Assembly: GCA_023428135.1 (NCBI GenBank)
Contig: JAEYZG010000024.1
Coordinates: forward strand, 1 to 64,000
Length of the DNA stretch: 64,000 bases
Direction of reading: 5' to 3'
Origin: Bacteroidota bacterium
GTDB taxonomy: Bacteria > Bacteroidota > Bacteroidia > Cytophagales > Cytophagaceae
Below are positions 52,798 to 62,387 of the stretch, one piece after another. Numbering within the stretch: the first letter of the stretch is position 1; every line of letters starts with the position of its first letter. The notes under the pieces were generated by a model. It searched no databases. It saw only the letters and a list, made by a program, of their open reading frames with translations, and was not told the DNA's origin. The translations under genes were made by a program, and so were the position numbers.

Positions 52798-53634
52798 ATG
52801 AAATTAGTTACTAAAATCCGTAACATGGGTAACCTCACCCAGCGGATTATTGCCGGTCTGGCCGGAGCATTTATTATGATCAGTGCGATTTGTTTTAACG
52901 AATGGAGCTATTTTGCTTTGTTGTTTACAATTTGTCTTCTGTCTTTAATTGAATTTTACAATCTTATTGAGGTTGCAGAAATTAAACCAAATAAGATATT
53001 CGGAGTGGTTTCCGGAATGATGATTTTTACACTTATTTTTCTAATAGAAAAGCAGGTGCTCACCTTCGAATGTTATTTTCTATTATTCCCGTTTCTGTTT
53101 CTACTTTTTCTGATGGAACTGTTCAGGAAAAACGACAAACCATTTTTTAACATAGCCTTTACATTCTTAGGAAATATCTACATAGCTCTTCCATTTGGCT
53201 TACTAAATGTATGTGCATTTTACCTTCAGAATTATAATTTTCATATCATTCTGGGTATTCTTCTCATTCTTTGGGCTAATGATATCGGAGGGTATGTTGC
53301 AGGAATGGCATTAGGTAAAACAAAATTGTTTTTCAGAATTTCTCCTAAAAAAACTTGGGAAGGAAGTATTGGTGGAGGTTTATTTGCACTTGCGATTGGA
53401 TTTACGCTTTCCTTATTTTGGAAAGAACTTGATACACTTCACTGGTTGATTATGGCAACTATTATAGTTGTTGTAGGTAGCTATGGTGATCTTGTTGAAT
53501 CATTGTTGAAAAGAAGCCTTGCTATTAAAGATTCCGCACAAACAATTCCTGGTCACGGCGGTTTTTTGGATCGGTTTGACGGGCTATTGCTCTCATCACC
53601 TTTTATAGCAGCCTTTTTAAAGATTTTTTCATAA
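52798..53634 (+). CDS. cdsA: Phosphatidate cytidylyltransferase
   Basis: A 278-aa membrane enzyme making CDP-diacylglycerol from phosphatidate and CTP. About eight hydrophobic helices. The signature SLLKRSLAIKDSAQTIPGHG followed by GFLDRFDGLLLSSP is complete, and ISPKKTWEGSIGGG lies about 55 residues before it. ATG at 52798 is used; 52825 (MGNLTQRI) is an equally typical CdsA start. Product feeds phosphatidylserine and, with Psd encoded 1.4 kb downstream, phosphatidylethanolamine synthesis. The gene between them is a dehydrogenase. Confidence 0.93.
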   Translation: MKLVTKIRNMGNLTQRIIAGLAGAFIMISAICFNEWSYFALLFTICLLSLIEFYNLIEVAEIKPNKIFGVVSGMMIFTLIFLIEKQVLTFECYFLLFPFLFLLFLMELFRKNDKPFFNIAFTFLGNIYIALPFGLLNVCAFYLQNYNFHIILGILLILWANDIGGYVAGMALGKTKLFFRISPKKTWEGSIGGGLFALAIGFTLSLFWKELDTLHWLIMATIIVVVGSYGDLVESLLKRSLAIKDSAQTIPGHGGFLDRFDGLLLSSPFIAAFLKIFS

Positions 53635-53689
53635 ACAATAAGGCTTCTTCTCCGTAAAAACGTTTCGACCAAACAAGAAAAAAGCGGCT

Positions 53690-54967
53690 ATGTCATATAT
53701 AGAACCAGCACCAATTAAGGATAAAGACAACCCTTTGGAATCCATGATGTCCAGATTTGATCTGGCTGCGCAAAAATTAGGACTTGACAATGAAACTTAT
53801 AATGTTTTAAAAAATCCTGACAAACAGGTGATTGTCTCTTTGCCAATCACTATGGATGATGGCAGGATTAAAGTATTTTCCGGTTACAGAGTTATTCATA
53901 ATACAATTCTCGGCCCATCAAAAGGAGGAATCAGGTATGATATGGGAGTTACCTTGGATGAGGTAAAGGCTCTTGCTGCGTGGATGACATGGAAATGTGC
54001 AGTTGTTGATATTCCTTATGGTGGTGCAAAAGGTGGTATTATGTGTAATCCAAGAGCTATGTCCAAAGGAGAAATTGAGCGACTTACCAGGGCATATACT
54101 TTATCAATGATGGATGTATTTGGTCCGGATAAAGATATCCCGGCTCCTGATATGGGGACTAGTCAGCAAGAAATGGCCTGGCTTATGGATGAATATTCTA
54201 AAGCAAAAGGAATGACTGTAAATGCTGTAGTTACCGGAAAACCATTGGTACTTGGTGGATCACTGGGTCGAGTGGAAGCGACTGGCAGAGGGGTTATGGT
54301 AAGTGCACTTGCTGCAATGCAAAGGTTGAAGATGAACCCAAGTCAGACTAGTTGTGCTATTCAGGGGTTTGGCAATGTAGGGTCAAATACCGCCAGACTA
54401 TTGGAAGAAAGAGGCGTTAAAGTCAAAGCTTTAAGTGATGTAAGTGGAGCTTTCTGGAGTGATAAAGGAATTGATATTCAGGATGCCTTGAAATACAGGG
54501 ATAAAAATAATGGCATGCTGGAAGGATATCCTAATGCGGAGAAAATGACTGATCCGGAAGGGATTATTACTTGTCAGGTTGACCTTTTAGTGCCTGCTGC
54601 CAAAGAGGATGTAATCAATATTTATAATGCTCCGAATATAAAAGCAAGGCTTATAGTTGAAGGAGCAAATGGGCCTACAAGCGCAAGTGCAGATGATATA
54701 ATCAATGAAAAAGGAATAATGGTCGTCCCGGATATACTGGCAAATGCCGGTGGAGTTACTGTTTCTTATTTCGAATGGGTACAGAATCGTCTGGGGCTGA
54801 GATGGCCTTTGGAAAGAGTGAACAGAAGGTGTGACAGGATCATGAAAGAAGCTTTTGAAAAAGTTTACAGTACTTCACTCGAATTTAATGTTCCGATGAG
54901 AATTGCCGCCTACATTGTTGCAATAGATAAAGTAGCAAAAACATACAAATTCAGAGGAGGATTTTAA
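53690..54967 (+). CDS. Glu/Leu/Phe/Val dehydrogenase (glutamate dehydrogenase type)
   Basis: A 425-aa NAD(P)-dependent amino-acid dehydrogenase, probably glutamate. The catalytic Lys is in PYGGAKGGIMCNP (about 108-120), with the upstream GPSKGGIRYDMGV and the Asp in PAPDMGTSQQEMAW. The Rossmann loop is IQGFGNVGSNTARLL (about 223-237). Length matches the hexameric ~420-aa class. The cofactor preference cannot be decided by eye. It is independent of the flanking lipid genes in function. Confidence 0.92.
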   Translation: MSYIEPAPIKDKDNPLESMMSRFDLAAQKLGLDNETYNVLKNPDKQVIVSLPITMDDGRIKVFSGYRVIHNTILGPSKGGIRYDMGVTLDEVKALAAWMTWKCAVVDIPYGGAKGGIMCNPRAMSKGEIERLTRAYTLSMMDVFGPDKDIPAPDMGTSQQEMAWLMDEYSKAKGMTVNAVVTGKPLVLGGSLGRVEATGRGVMVSALAAMQRLKMNPSQTSCAIQGFGNVGSNTARLLEERGVKVKALSDVSGAFWSDKGIDIQDALKYRDKNNGMLEGYPNAEKMTDPEGIITCQVDLLVPAAKEDVINIYNAPNIKARLIVEGANGPTSASADDIINEKGIMVVPDILANAGGVTVSYFEWVQNRLGLRWPLERVNRRCDRIMKEAFEKVYSTSLEFNVPMRIAAYIVAIDKVAKTYKFRGGF

Positions 54968-55003
54968 TCTTTTATTATATTTGCTGCTTCATTTATTCAA
55001 AAT

Positions 55004-55663
55004 ATGGTAATTCATAAAGAAGGATATAAAATCCTTACGTATCTTTTTGTTGTTCTTTTGATTGTTAACCTTGCTGTATATTATTTATTGCCGGAAAGCA
55101 CAGCTATCCGCTGGACAGTTTGGGGGATATCTGCATTTGTTTATATAATGATCCTGCAGTTTTTCAGAAGCCCCCGCAGATTAATTATAACAAATGATAA
55201 TCACGTCATAGCTCCTGCAGATGGAAAAGTGGTTGTAATAGAAGAGGTTGAAGAGCCAGAGTTTTTTAACGAGAAAAGAAAACAGGTGTCAATTTTTATG
55301 TCACCTGTTAACGTACATATTAATAGAAATCCAATTTCTGGAATGGTAACATATTTTAAATATCATCCCGGTAAATATCTTGTTGCATGGCATCCAAAGT
55401 CCAGTACTGAAAATGAAAGGACAACGATTGTCGTAACTTCGAAAAATGGAACCAGCATATTGTTAAGACAAATTGCAGGAGCTCTTGCGAAAAGAATTGT
55501 ATGGTATTTACAAGCTGGTGAAGAAGTGAAACAAGGTGAAGAATTGGGTTTTATAAAGTTCGGATCAAGAGTAGATGTTTTTCTTCCATTGGATGCAAAA
55601 GTTACAGTAACTATTGGTGAAAAAGTGAAAGGTGGGTCGACTGTAATTGCAGAGTTTAAGTAG
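55004..55663 (+). CDS. psd: Phosphatidylserine decarboxylase proenzyme
   Basis: A 219-aa enzyme of the short Psd class. Two N-terminal membrane helices (about 10-50). ADGKVVVIEEV and SIFMSPVNVHINRNP (with conserved His) precede RQIAGALAKRIVWYL. Self-cleavage to a pyruvoyl group occurs at the GS of LGFIKFGSRVDVFLP near residue 188, where the longer class has LGST. It makes phosphatidylethanolamine and partners with CdsA upstream. No phosphatidylserine synthase is in the window. Confidence 0.92.
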   Translation: MVIHKEGYKILTYLFVVLLIVNLAVYYLLPESTAIRWTVWGISAFVYIMILQFFRSPRRLIITNDNHVIAPADGKVVVIEEVEEPEFFNEKRKQVSIFMSPVNVHINRNPISGMVTYFKYHPGKYLVAWHPKSSTENERTTIVVTSKNGTSILLRQIAGALAKRIVWYLQAGEEVKQGEELGFIKFGSRVDVFLPLDAKVTVTIGEKVKGGSTVIAEFK

Positions 55664-55772
55664 TTTGAAAGCAGAAAAAAATTTTTTTATTAAAACTCTT
55701 GGAGCAACAAACTATTCATATTTAACTTCGTTATTAGAATCTAAAATTTTAAAAAGGAATTAATTTGAGCTT

Positions 55773-56102
55773 ATGAAAAACAATAATCTTGACGACCTAA
55801 GCGACGATGAGCTTTATGCTAGTTTTGAAGCTTATAAAGCACTGCTGGATGCCGGACTATCAAAGGACCAAGCCCTTTCCAGAACAGGTCTGACAGCACA
55901 GATTGTTAAAGACCTGGAGGATGAAGAAAAGACAATGGAAGAAGAAGATGAGTATGACTTCAAAGATGAATGGGAAAATGCAGATGACGATGATGCTGGT
56001 TTTGATGATGATTCTAACTGGAAAGAAGAAAATTTTGATGAAGAAGGAAGCTGGGATGAGGATGATGCTGCTGGTAGCAGCGGATGGGATGACAGATATT
56101 AA
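55773..56102 (+). CDS. Acidic small protein, 109 aa
   Basis: Two parts are clear. Residues 1-50 are a helical domain (LDDLSDDELYASFEAYKALL, GLSKDQALSRTGLTAQIVKDL) resembling a small three-helix or helix-turn-helix unit. Residues 55-105 are extremely acidic with Trp repeats (DEWENADDDDAGFDDDSNW, EGSWDEDDAAG) and are surely disordered. I do not recognise a family. The tail could bind basic partners such as ribosomal or DNA-binding proteins. It ends at a strong terminator. Confidence 0.7.
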   Translation: MKNNNLDDLSDDELYASFEAYKALLDAGLSKDQALSRTGLTAQIVKDLEDEEKTMEEEDEYDFKDEWENADDDDAGFDDDSNWKEENFDEEGSWDEDDAAGSSGWDDRY

Positions 56103-56125
56103 TTAGAAAATATTTTTATAAGATT

Positions 56126-56152
56126 AAAGCCCCGACCTTCGGGGCTTTTTTA
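56126..56152 (+). terminator. Intrinsic terminator (AAAGCCCCGA type)
   Basis: AAAGCCCCGA, loop CCT, TCGGGGCTTT, then T4. The hairpin is identical to the one at 63158-63180. Confidence 0.85.
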
Positions 56153-56203
56153 TTTATCGACTTTTTGTTTCCTTTACATTTTGCTAAAACAAAGGAAGTT
56201 AAA

Positions 56204-56782
56204 ATGAATAGAAATGCAATCCTTGCAGAGTTAAATAGCGCAGCAGAGGTTTTGAATAATTTTATCAGTTCAGAACAAAATGTACAAGCTATAGAAGCTG
56301 CAGCAGAGTTAATGATACACTCACTGAAAAATGGTGGTAAAATCCTAAGCTGCGGTAATGGTGGTTCTTCCTGCGATGCTATGCATTTTGCAGAAGAGCT
56401 GACTGGTAGGTACAGAGAAAACAGAGAGCCTATCGCTGCAATATCTATTTCTGATCCTAGCCATATTACATGTACTGCAAATGATTATGGCTATGCATTT
56501 GTTTTCTCAAGATATGTTGGAGCATTAGGCAGACCAGGTGATGTGCTACTTGCAATCAGTACCAGTGGAAATTCAGAAAATGTATTAAAAGCTGCTGAAG
56601 AAGCAAAAGTTAAAGGTATGAAGGTGGTTGGGCTGACTGGAAAAAATGGAGGTAAACTTGCAGGTCTGGCAGATGTGGTTGTTAATGTTAGCCATCATGG
56701 ATTTGCAGACAGAATTCAAGAAGTACATATAAAAATTATTCATATATTAATTTTATTAATCGAAAAAGGGCTGGCTAAATAA
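56204..56782 (+). CDS. gmhA: Sedoheptulose-7-phosphate isomerase
   Basis: A 192-aa SIS-domain enzyme that starts ADP-heptose synthesis for LPS core or S-layer glycans. The SIS core is GKILSCGNGGSSCDAMHFAEEL (about 46-67), with TGRYRENREPI and STSGNSENVLKA for the sugar phosphate and the active-site His in QEVHIKIIHILI. The ATG at 56204 is preferred to the longer frame because it gives the usual family N-terminus. The other heptose genes are not nearby. A terminator hairpin overlaps the end. Confidence 0.92.
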   Translation: MNRNAILAELNSAAEVLNNFISSEQNVQAIEAAAELMIHSLKNGGKILSCGNGGSSCDAMHFAEELTGRYRENREPIAAISISDPSHITCTANDYGYAFVFSRYVGALGRPGDVLLAISTSGNSENVLKAAEEAKVKGMKVVGLTGKNGGKLAGLADVVVNVSHHGFADRIQEVHIKIIHILILLIEKGLAK

Positions 56783-56793
56783 GCCCTTTTTTT
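56763..56793 (+). terminator. Terminator overlapping the gmhA stop
   Basis: AAAAAGGGCT (56763-56772) pairs with AGCCCTTTTT (56782-56791), so the stem includes the last gmhA codons and the stop lies in the loop. Confidence 0.72.
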
Positions 56794-56815
56794 AACTCTT
56801 TCAACTTGCTAAGCT

Positions 56816-58366
56816 ATGGTTGCCAAAACTTTTGGAAGCGCCGTTTATGGCGTGAATGCCTATACTGTTACTATTGAAGTAAATATAGGCCAAGGTACTA
56901 AATTTTTTATCGTTGGTCTTCCTGACAGTGCTGTCAAGGAAAGCGAACATCGAGTGGAATCAGCTATTAAAAACCTGGGTTATGCAATGCCAAGGCAAAA
57001 AGTAGTTGTAAACCTTGCTCCTGCTGATATCAAAAAAGAAGGGTCTGCTTATGATTTGCCAATTGCTTTGGGGACACTTTTAGCATCTGACCAGATTATT
57101 GCAGAAGATTTTGATCAATACGTGATTATGGGAGAGCTGTCCTTAGATGGAAAGCTGAGGCCAATTAAAGGAGTTCTGCCCATTGCAATTGAGGCAAGAA
57201 AACAAGGTTTTAAAGGGTTTTTGCTTCCCAAGGAAAATGAAACAGAGGCGGCAATAGTAAATAATCTTGATATATATGGAATTTCGGATCTTCAGGAAGC
57301 CATTGATTTTTTTGAAGGAAAAGTTCAGTTAAGACCATTGAGGGTTGATACACGTTCAATTTTCTTTAATCAGATTAATAATTATGATGCCGATTTTGCT
57401 CATGTACAAGGACAGGAAAATATTAAAAGAGCATTGGAAATAGCCGCCGCAGGTGGGCACAACGTAATTATGATTGGTCCTCCTGGGGCAGGAAAGACAA
57501 TGTTGGCCAAAAGACTTCCCACTATTTTGCCTCCGCTTACTTTAAATGAAGCACTTGAAACTACCAAGATACACTCTGTTGCAGGTAAGTTAAAAGGAGC
57601 CGGAGCATTAATTTCCACTCGTCCCTTCAGATCTCCTCATCATACAGTTAGTGATGTAGCTTTGGTAGGAGGAGGTGGGTATCCTCAGCCCGGTGAAATT
57701 TCTCTCGCGCACAATGGTGTTCTTTTTTTGGATGAGTTACCGGAATTTAAAAGGACTGTTCTTGAGGTAATGCGGCAACCACTTGAAGAAAGAAAAGTAT
57801 GTATTTCCAGAGCAAAGATTTCGGTAGAGTTTCCATCAAATTTTATGTTGATTGCCAGTATGAATCCATGCCCATGTGGATATTACAATCACCCGGAAAA
57901 AGAATGTGTATGCGGGCCTGGTGTTGTACAAAAATATCTTAATAAAGTAAGTGGGCCGCTTTTGGATCGAATCGATCTACATGTAGAAGTAACGCCGGTC
58001 GGTTTTGATGAAATGTCTTCGATCCGAAAAACCGAAAGCAGTGAGGAAATCAGGGAACGTGTTATTAAAGCGAGAGAAATTCAGCAGAAAAGATTTGAGG
58101 AACTGCCCACTAGTGACCATCCTATACACTCAAATTCAATGATGCCTTCCCAGATGGTTAAAGAAATTTGTATTATTTCTGAACCAGGAAAAAATCTGCT
58201 TAAAAGCGCTATGGAAAAATTAGGTCTTTCTGCCAGAGCTTACGATAGAATTTTAAGAGTTTCAAGGACTATTGCAGACCTCGCTGAAAGCGAAGAGATT
58301 AAGGTTGAGCACCTGGCCGAAGCTATTCAATATAGAAGTCTGGACAGGGAAGGTTGGGCAGGTTAA
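56816..58366 (+). CDS. ComM/YifB-type Mg-chelatase-like AAA ATPase
   Basis: A 516-aa ATPase. The N-terminal part is a Lon-like domain (about 15-175, with VNIGQGTKFFIVGLPD, VNLAPADIKKEGSAYDLP). The AAA core has Walker A GPPGAGKTMLAK (about 221-232), Walker B LFLDELPEF and a zinc-binding CPCGYYNHPEKECVCG. The C-terminal LDRIDLHVEV segment completes the family. ComM promotes branch migration during integration of transformed DNA; YifB-type role otherwise unclear. Complete in length. Confidence 0.93.
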   Translation: MVAKTFGSAVYGVNAYTVTIEVNIGQGTKFFIVGLPDSAVKESEHRVESAIKNLGYAMPRQKVVVNLAPADIKKEGSAYDLPIALGTLLASDQIIAEDFDQYVIMGELSLDGKLRPIKGVLPIAIEARKQGFKGFLLPKENETEAAIVNNLDIYGISDLQEAIDFFEGKVQLRPLRVDTRSIFFNQINNYDADFAHVQGQENIKRALEIAAAGGHNVIMIGPPGAGKTMLAKRLPTILPPLTLNEALETTKIHSVAGKLKGAGALISTRPFRSPHHTVSDVALVGGGGYPQPGEISLAHNGVLFLDELPEFKRTVLEVMRQPLEERKVCISRAKISVEFPSNFMLIASMNPCPCGYYNHPEKECVCGPGVVQKYLNKVSGPLLDRIDLHVEVTPVGFDEMSSIRKTESSEEIRERVIKAREIQQKRFEELPTSDHPIHSNSMMPSQMVKEICIISEPGKNLLKSAMEKLGLSARAYDRILRVSRTIADLAESEEIKVEHLAEAIQYRSLDREGWAG

Positions 58367-58519
58367 ATTTTTATACCAATTCAGGAACTTTATTTATTCT
58401 TATTAAATTATGACTTTAGGAGAAATTTCATGGTTCTCCTTTAAACCCAATAATTTCCAGAATGTTTGGCATGGTTTTTATCCTAAAATTGGTTAACTTC
58501 ACAATTAATAATCAGCAAT

Positions 58520-59152
58520 ATGAAGAAACATATACAAAAATTGTTTTTTATAGTCTTTATGGTAATCTGGGGCCTTGCGGTTTCAGTGGCCCAGACACAT
58601 CAGATTGCTGTTGTTAATTATCGTTTTGACCCAGAGGTGTTGAATGTCGGTCCAAACGATACCATAGAATTTACCTGGCTGGGAAATGGAAATTCCTCAA
58701 GTTCTCATCCTGTAAAAGCAAATGATAATTCATTTGCTTCTCCATCTCAGGGGAGTGTAACCTCTTATAAAGTGTTCGCAAAAAATCTGACTCCGGGAAC
58801 CAACTATCCATATATTTGTACTACCCATTCTTCCATGCAAGGGACTATAAATGTTTCGGTGACATCTAGTCTGGCGGATCTTAGAGAGTCTAAATATGAG
58901 TTTCATATTTCTCCTAATCCATTTGATGATGAACTGAATCTTACAATTTTTCCAGGAAATAAAAATGTCAAATTTATTAAGATTTTTGATATCATAGGGA
59001 AAGAGGTGGCATCCATAGATTTAAGCAGCAAGGTTGGACCTTCAGCTTATAAGGTTGATTTTTCCAATCTTAGACCAGGACTTTATTTTTGCAACGTATA
59101 TTCAGATAAGGGCATCATAGAAACCAGAAAAATTTTGAGAAACAGGTCTTAG
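58520..59152 (+). CDS. Secreted cupredoxin with T9SS sorting tail
   Basis: A 210-aa protein with signal peptide (about 1-25, ending VSVAQT). Residues about 26-115 are a plastocyanin-like beta barrel, with ligands in SSSHPVKA (His) and YICTTHSSMQG (Cys, His, Met), the type 1 copper set. The C-terminal ~75 residues form a sorting domain (HISPNPFDDELNLTI, LRPGLYFCNVYSD, TRKILR) for type IX secretion. A surface blue-copper protein is inferred, perhaps electron transfer or copper binding. Stand-alone gene with terminator. Confidence 0.82.
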   Translation: MKKHIQKLFFIVFMVIWGLAVSVAQTHQIAVVNYRFDPEVLNVGPNDTIEFTWLGNGNSSSSHPVKANDNSFASPSQGSVTSYKVFAKNLTPGTNYPYICTTHSSMQGTINVSVTSSLADLRESKYEFHISPNPFDDELNLTIFPGNKNVKFIKIFDIIGKEVASIDLSSKVGPSAYKVDFSNLRPGLYFCNVYSDKGIIETRKILRNRS

Positions 59153-59178
59153 TTATTTAAACTGTTTTACAATTTAAG

Positions 59179-59206
59179 AAAAGAGATTCCTTTGGGATCT
59201 CTTTTT
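59179..59206 (+). terminator. Terminator of the cupredoxin gene
   Basis: AAAAGAGATTCC / GGGATCTCTTTT with one mismatch and a TTT loop, then T-rich sequence. Confidence 0.7.
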
Positions 59207-59349
59207 GTGTTTTATGCCACAAAATACCCTGTCTGATATTATAGGTTTTGGGCCATGTATTTTTGAACATTCAATAAAGGAAGGGGAATTAATAGTCAAT
59301 TGACAGAATTTTGCTAATTTCGCCTTCCATAAATTTTTAATTGGTAAAG

Positions 59350-62316
59350 ATGTATAATTCAAATTACTCAAAACTAAATAACCTCTTGGGGTGGTTGGTT
59401 TTCATTTTTGCAACAGCTGTTTATGTGCTTACCATTGAGCCTACGGCAAGCTTTTGGGATTGTGGTGAGTTTATCGCTTGCTCCTACAAATTACAAGTCC
59501 CTCACCCTCCGGGAGCTCCATTCTTTTTATTAATAGGAAGAATATTTTCTTTACTGGCTTCTGATGTAACTCAGGTGGCATTCTGGATCAATATGGTTTC
59601 TGCCTTATCCAGTAGCTTTTCAGTATTATTTCTCTTTTGGACTATCACCCTCATTGCAAGGAAATTTGCAAAGGATTATGAGAATCCTACTCTTGGTGAA
59701 AAAATTGCAATATTCGGAAGCGCGGTAGTAGGTAGCCTTGCATTTACTTTTTCAGATTCATTCTGGTTCTCGGCTGTTGAAGCTGAAGTATATGCAATGT
59801 CTCAGTTCTTTACAGCATTTGTATTCTGGGCTATTTTAAAATGGGAAACAAAAGCTGAAGAAACTGGAGCTGACAAATGGTTGCTTCTTATTGCTTATAC
59901 AATCGGTCTTTCGATAGGTGTTCACTTGTTGAATTTACTTGCAATACCAGCACTTGCTTTTGTTTACTACTTTAAGAAATACGATATCACAAAAGTAGGT
60001 GTAATATCGACATTCCTTATAAGTGGAGTGATCATCGTAGTGGTATTATCCGGAATTATTCCAGGCTTACCTTCTCTTGCGGGAACTTTTGAGATCTTCT
60101 TTGTAAATAATCTTGGCCTTCCTTTTAATTCCGGCATCATATTCTTTGGTATTCTTTTCCTGAGTGCTTTGATATTCGGAATAGTTTATTCTATTAAAAA
60201 TCAAAAGTATATTCTAAACCTAAGCCTTTTAGGATTGACCTTTATTCTTATTGGATATGCATCTTATGGTATTATCCTTGTCAGATCGAACTTTGATCCT
60301 CCGATTGACGAAAACGATCCTGAAAATGTAATCAGCTTTGTTTCTTACCTGAAACGTGAGCAATATGGCGACAGACCAATATTCAAAGGTCCATTATTTA
60401 CAGCAGGCTATCCGATTGATGTAGAAAAAGGTGGGGCACTTTATAGAAAAGACAGTGCAAGCGGGCAATATGTTGTTTATGATTACAAGATGAATTACAT
60501 CTATGATCCCAAGCATGTAACATTATTTCCTAGAGCCTATAGTACTCAGTCACACCATGTTGAAGCTTATCGAAGCAGAATGAATTTGAGAGAGGGGAAA
60601 AAACCTTCTTTCTGGCAGGATAAGGGTTATATGTTTAGTTATCAGATTGGACATATGTACATACGTTATCTTGGTTGGAACTTCATCGGAAGGGCCAGTG
60701 ATATCCAGGATAGCGATGTGTTATGGCCATGGGATTACTTTAAAAAGGATTTACCCGAATACCTGAAAAACAACAAGGCAAGGAATAATTTCTTCATGTT
60801 GCCATTTATATTGGGTGTTGTAGGTTTTGTCTACCTTTTTAGCAAAAATAGAAAGGATGGAATAATTGTTTCTCTGTTATTTATCTTTACCGGACTTGCA
60901 ATTGTTGTATATCTAAACCAACCTCCGATAGAACCAAGAGAAAGAGACTATACCTTTGCCGGATCATTTTATGCTTTTGCTATCTGGATTGGATTAGGAG
61001 TGTTTTTCATCGCAGATCTATTGGAGAAAATTATAAAAAGTGAATCTGCAAGATCTGGTATATCCTTTATATTATGTCTTTCTGTACCTGCTATAATGGG
61101 ACAGCAAGGTTGGGATGATCATGACAGATCAAACAGATTCTATTCTGTAGATTCTGCAAAAAACCTTTTGAATTCATGTGCACCAAATGCTATACTATTC
61201 ACGGGTGGGGATAATGACACTTTCCCTCTCTGGTATGTTCAGGAAGTAGAAGGTTTCCGTACGGATGTACGGGTATGTAACCTAAGCCTCTTGAATACTG
61301 ACTGGTATATCAAGCAGATGAAGCAGCAGGCTTATGAATCAGCTCCATTACCAATATCCTTGAATTTTGAAAATTATATTCAGGGCAAAAATGATCAGAT
61401 TTATTTTGTAGAAAAACCTCAATACAGAAATGGAATCAACCTTGCAGGCTATATTCAGCTTGTAAAAACAGATAATCCGGAAATCAGACAGGAAAGCGGA
61501 AGAGGTGATTACTATACGACACTTCCTTCAAAAAATCTATACCTGAATATAGATAAAAATGCTGTCCTGGCAACAGGCGCAGTTCCTGATACACTTAAAG
61601 GCCAGGTTCTTGACAGACTTGCATGGAATATCGGAACAAATACTTTGGAGAAAAAAGACCTTATCATTCTTGATATGATCGTTACCAATAATTGGAAAAG
61701 ACCGATATATTTCTCGACTACATTGTCTGGGTCAAATTTCTTGAATCTTAAAGATTATACTCAATTAGAAGGTTTGGCTCACAGATTAATGCCGATAAAA
61801 TATCCAAACGCTTCTCAAGGCTTTGTTTATGATAAGGTAATGTATGATAATATGATGAAGAACTTCTTCTGGAGAGAACTTGATAATCCTAAAGTTTATT
61901 ACGATGAAAATTATTTCAGAATGACTGTAAATTCAAGGTCTCAGTTCTATCGTCTTGCGTCAACACTTTATAACAATGGAGAGACCGAAAAGGCAAAAGC
62001 AGTAGCTGAACATTGCTTTAAAGTAATGCCTGATGATCCAATTACTTATGATATTGCAACACCTCCTTTTATTCAGATTTTCTTTAAAACTGGAAATGAA
62101 AAAATGGCTATGGATATTGCAAATAAAATGGGGGATAGGGCTATTGAGAATCTTGAATACTACAAAAGAGAAAAGATACCTTATGGCAGAGATTATGAGC
62201 TGAACTTCTATATTCTTGATTCTATCATAAGAGCACTTAAAGAAGGTGGAAAAGCCAAAGAAGCAGCGAAGTATGAAGAGGTATTGATGTCTTACTCTTA
62301 TCTTTTTAATCAGTAA
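59350..62316 (+). CDS. DUF2723 membrane protein, O-mannosyltransferase-like
   Basis: A 988-aa protein. ATG at 59350 is preferred over the TTG nine bases upstream. Residues about 10-560 hold some 12 or more membrane helices; the motif SFWDCGEFIACSYKLQVPHP (about 33-52) marks DUF2723 and provides the Asp-Glu pair typical of GT-C glycosyltransferases. A long soluble periplasmic region follows, with GGDNDTFPLWYVQEVEGFRTD and helices near the end (FYRLASTLYNNGETEKAKAV), like TPR units. It probably glycosylates exported proteins. Highly conserved in Bacteroidota; acceptor not known. A palindrome follows the stop. Confidence 0.9.
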   Translation: MYNSNYSKLNNLLGWLVFIFATAVYVLTIEPTASFWDCGEFIACSYKLQVPHPPGAPFFLLIGRIFSLLASDVTQVAFWINMVSALSSSFSVLFLFWTITLIARKFAKDYENPTLGEKIAIFGSAVVGSLAFTFSDSFWFSAVEAEVYAMSQFFTAFVFWAILKWETKAEETGADKWLLLIAYTIGLSIGVHLLNLLAIPALAFVYYFKKYDITKVGVISTFLISGVIIVVVLSGIIPGLPSLAGTFEIFFVNNLGLPFNSGIIFFGILFLSALIFGIVYSIKNQKYILNLSLLGLTFILIGYASYGIILVRSNFDPPIDENDPENVISFVSYLKREQYGDRPIFKGPLFTAGYPIDVEKGGALYRKDSASGQYVVYDYKMNYIYDPKHVTLFPRAYSTQSHHVEAYRSRMNLREGKKPSFWQDKGYMFSYQIGHMYIRYLGWNFIGRASDIQDSDVLWPWDYFKKDLPEYLKNNKARNNFFMLPFILGVVGFVYLFSKNRKDGIIVSLLFIFTGLAIVVYLNQPPIEPRERDYTFAGSFYAFAIWIGLGVFFIADLLEKIIKSESARSGISFILCLSVPAIMGQQGWDDHDRSNRFYSVDSAKNLLNSCAPNAILFTGGDNDTFPLWYVQEVEGFRTDVRVCNLSLLNTDWYIKQMKQQAYESAPLPISLNFENYIQGKNDQIYFVEKPQYRNGINLAGYIQLVKTDNPEIRQESGRGDYYTTLPSKNLYLNIDKNAVLATGAVPDTLKGQVLDRLAWNIGTNTLEKKDLIILDMIVTNNWKRPIYFSTTLSGSNFLNLKDYTQLEGLAHRLMPIKYPNASQGFVYDKVMYDNMMKNFFWRELDNPKVYYDENYFRMTVNSRSQFYRLASTLYNNGETEKAKAVAEHCFKVMPDDPITYDIATPPFIQIFFKTGNEKMAMDIANKMGDRAIENLEYYKREKIPYGRDYELNFYILDSIIRALKEGGKAKEAAKYEEVLMSYSYLFNQ

Positions 62317-62338
62317 AATTTATTTAAAGAAATACAAT

Positions 62339-62373
62339 CATCACGATGCCAGGCTTGTCCTGGCATTGTGATT
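62339..62373. repeat. Palindrome between DUF2723 and rlmB genes
   Basis: ATCACGATGCCAGG pairs with CCTGGCATTGTGAT (14-bp arms with one G-T) around CTTGT. There is no T tract; it ends 14 bases before the rlmB start and could attenuate or stabilise. Confidence 0.6.
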
Positions 62374-62387
62374 TAAACGAATACTTA

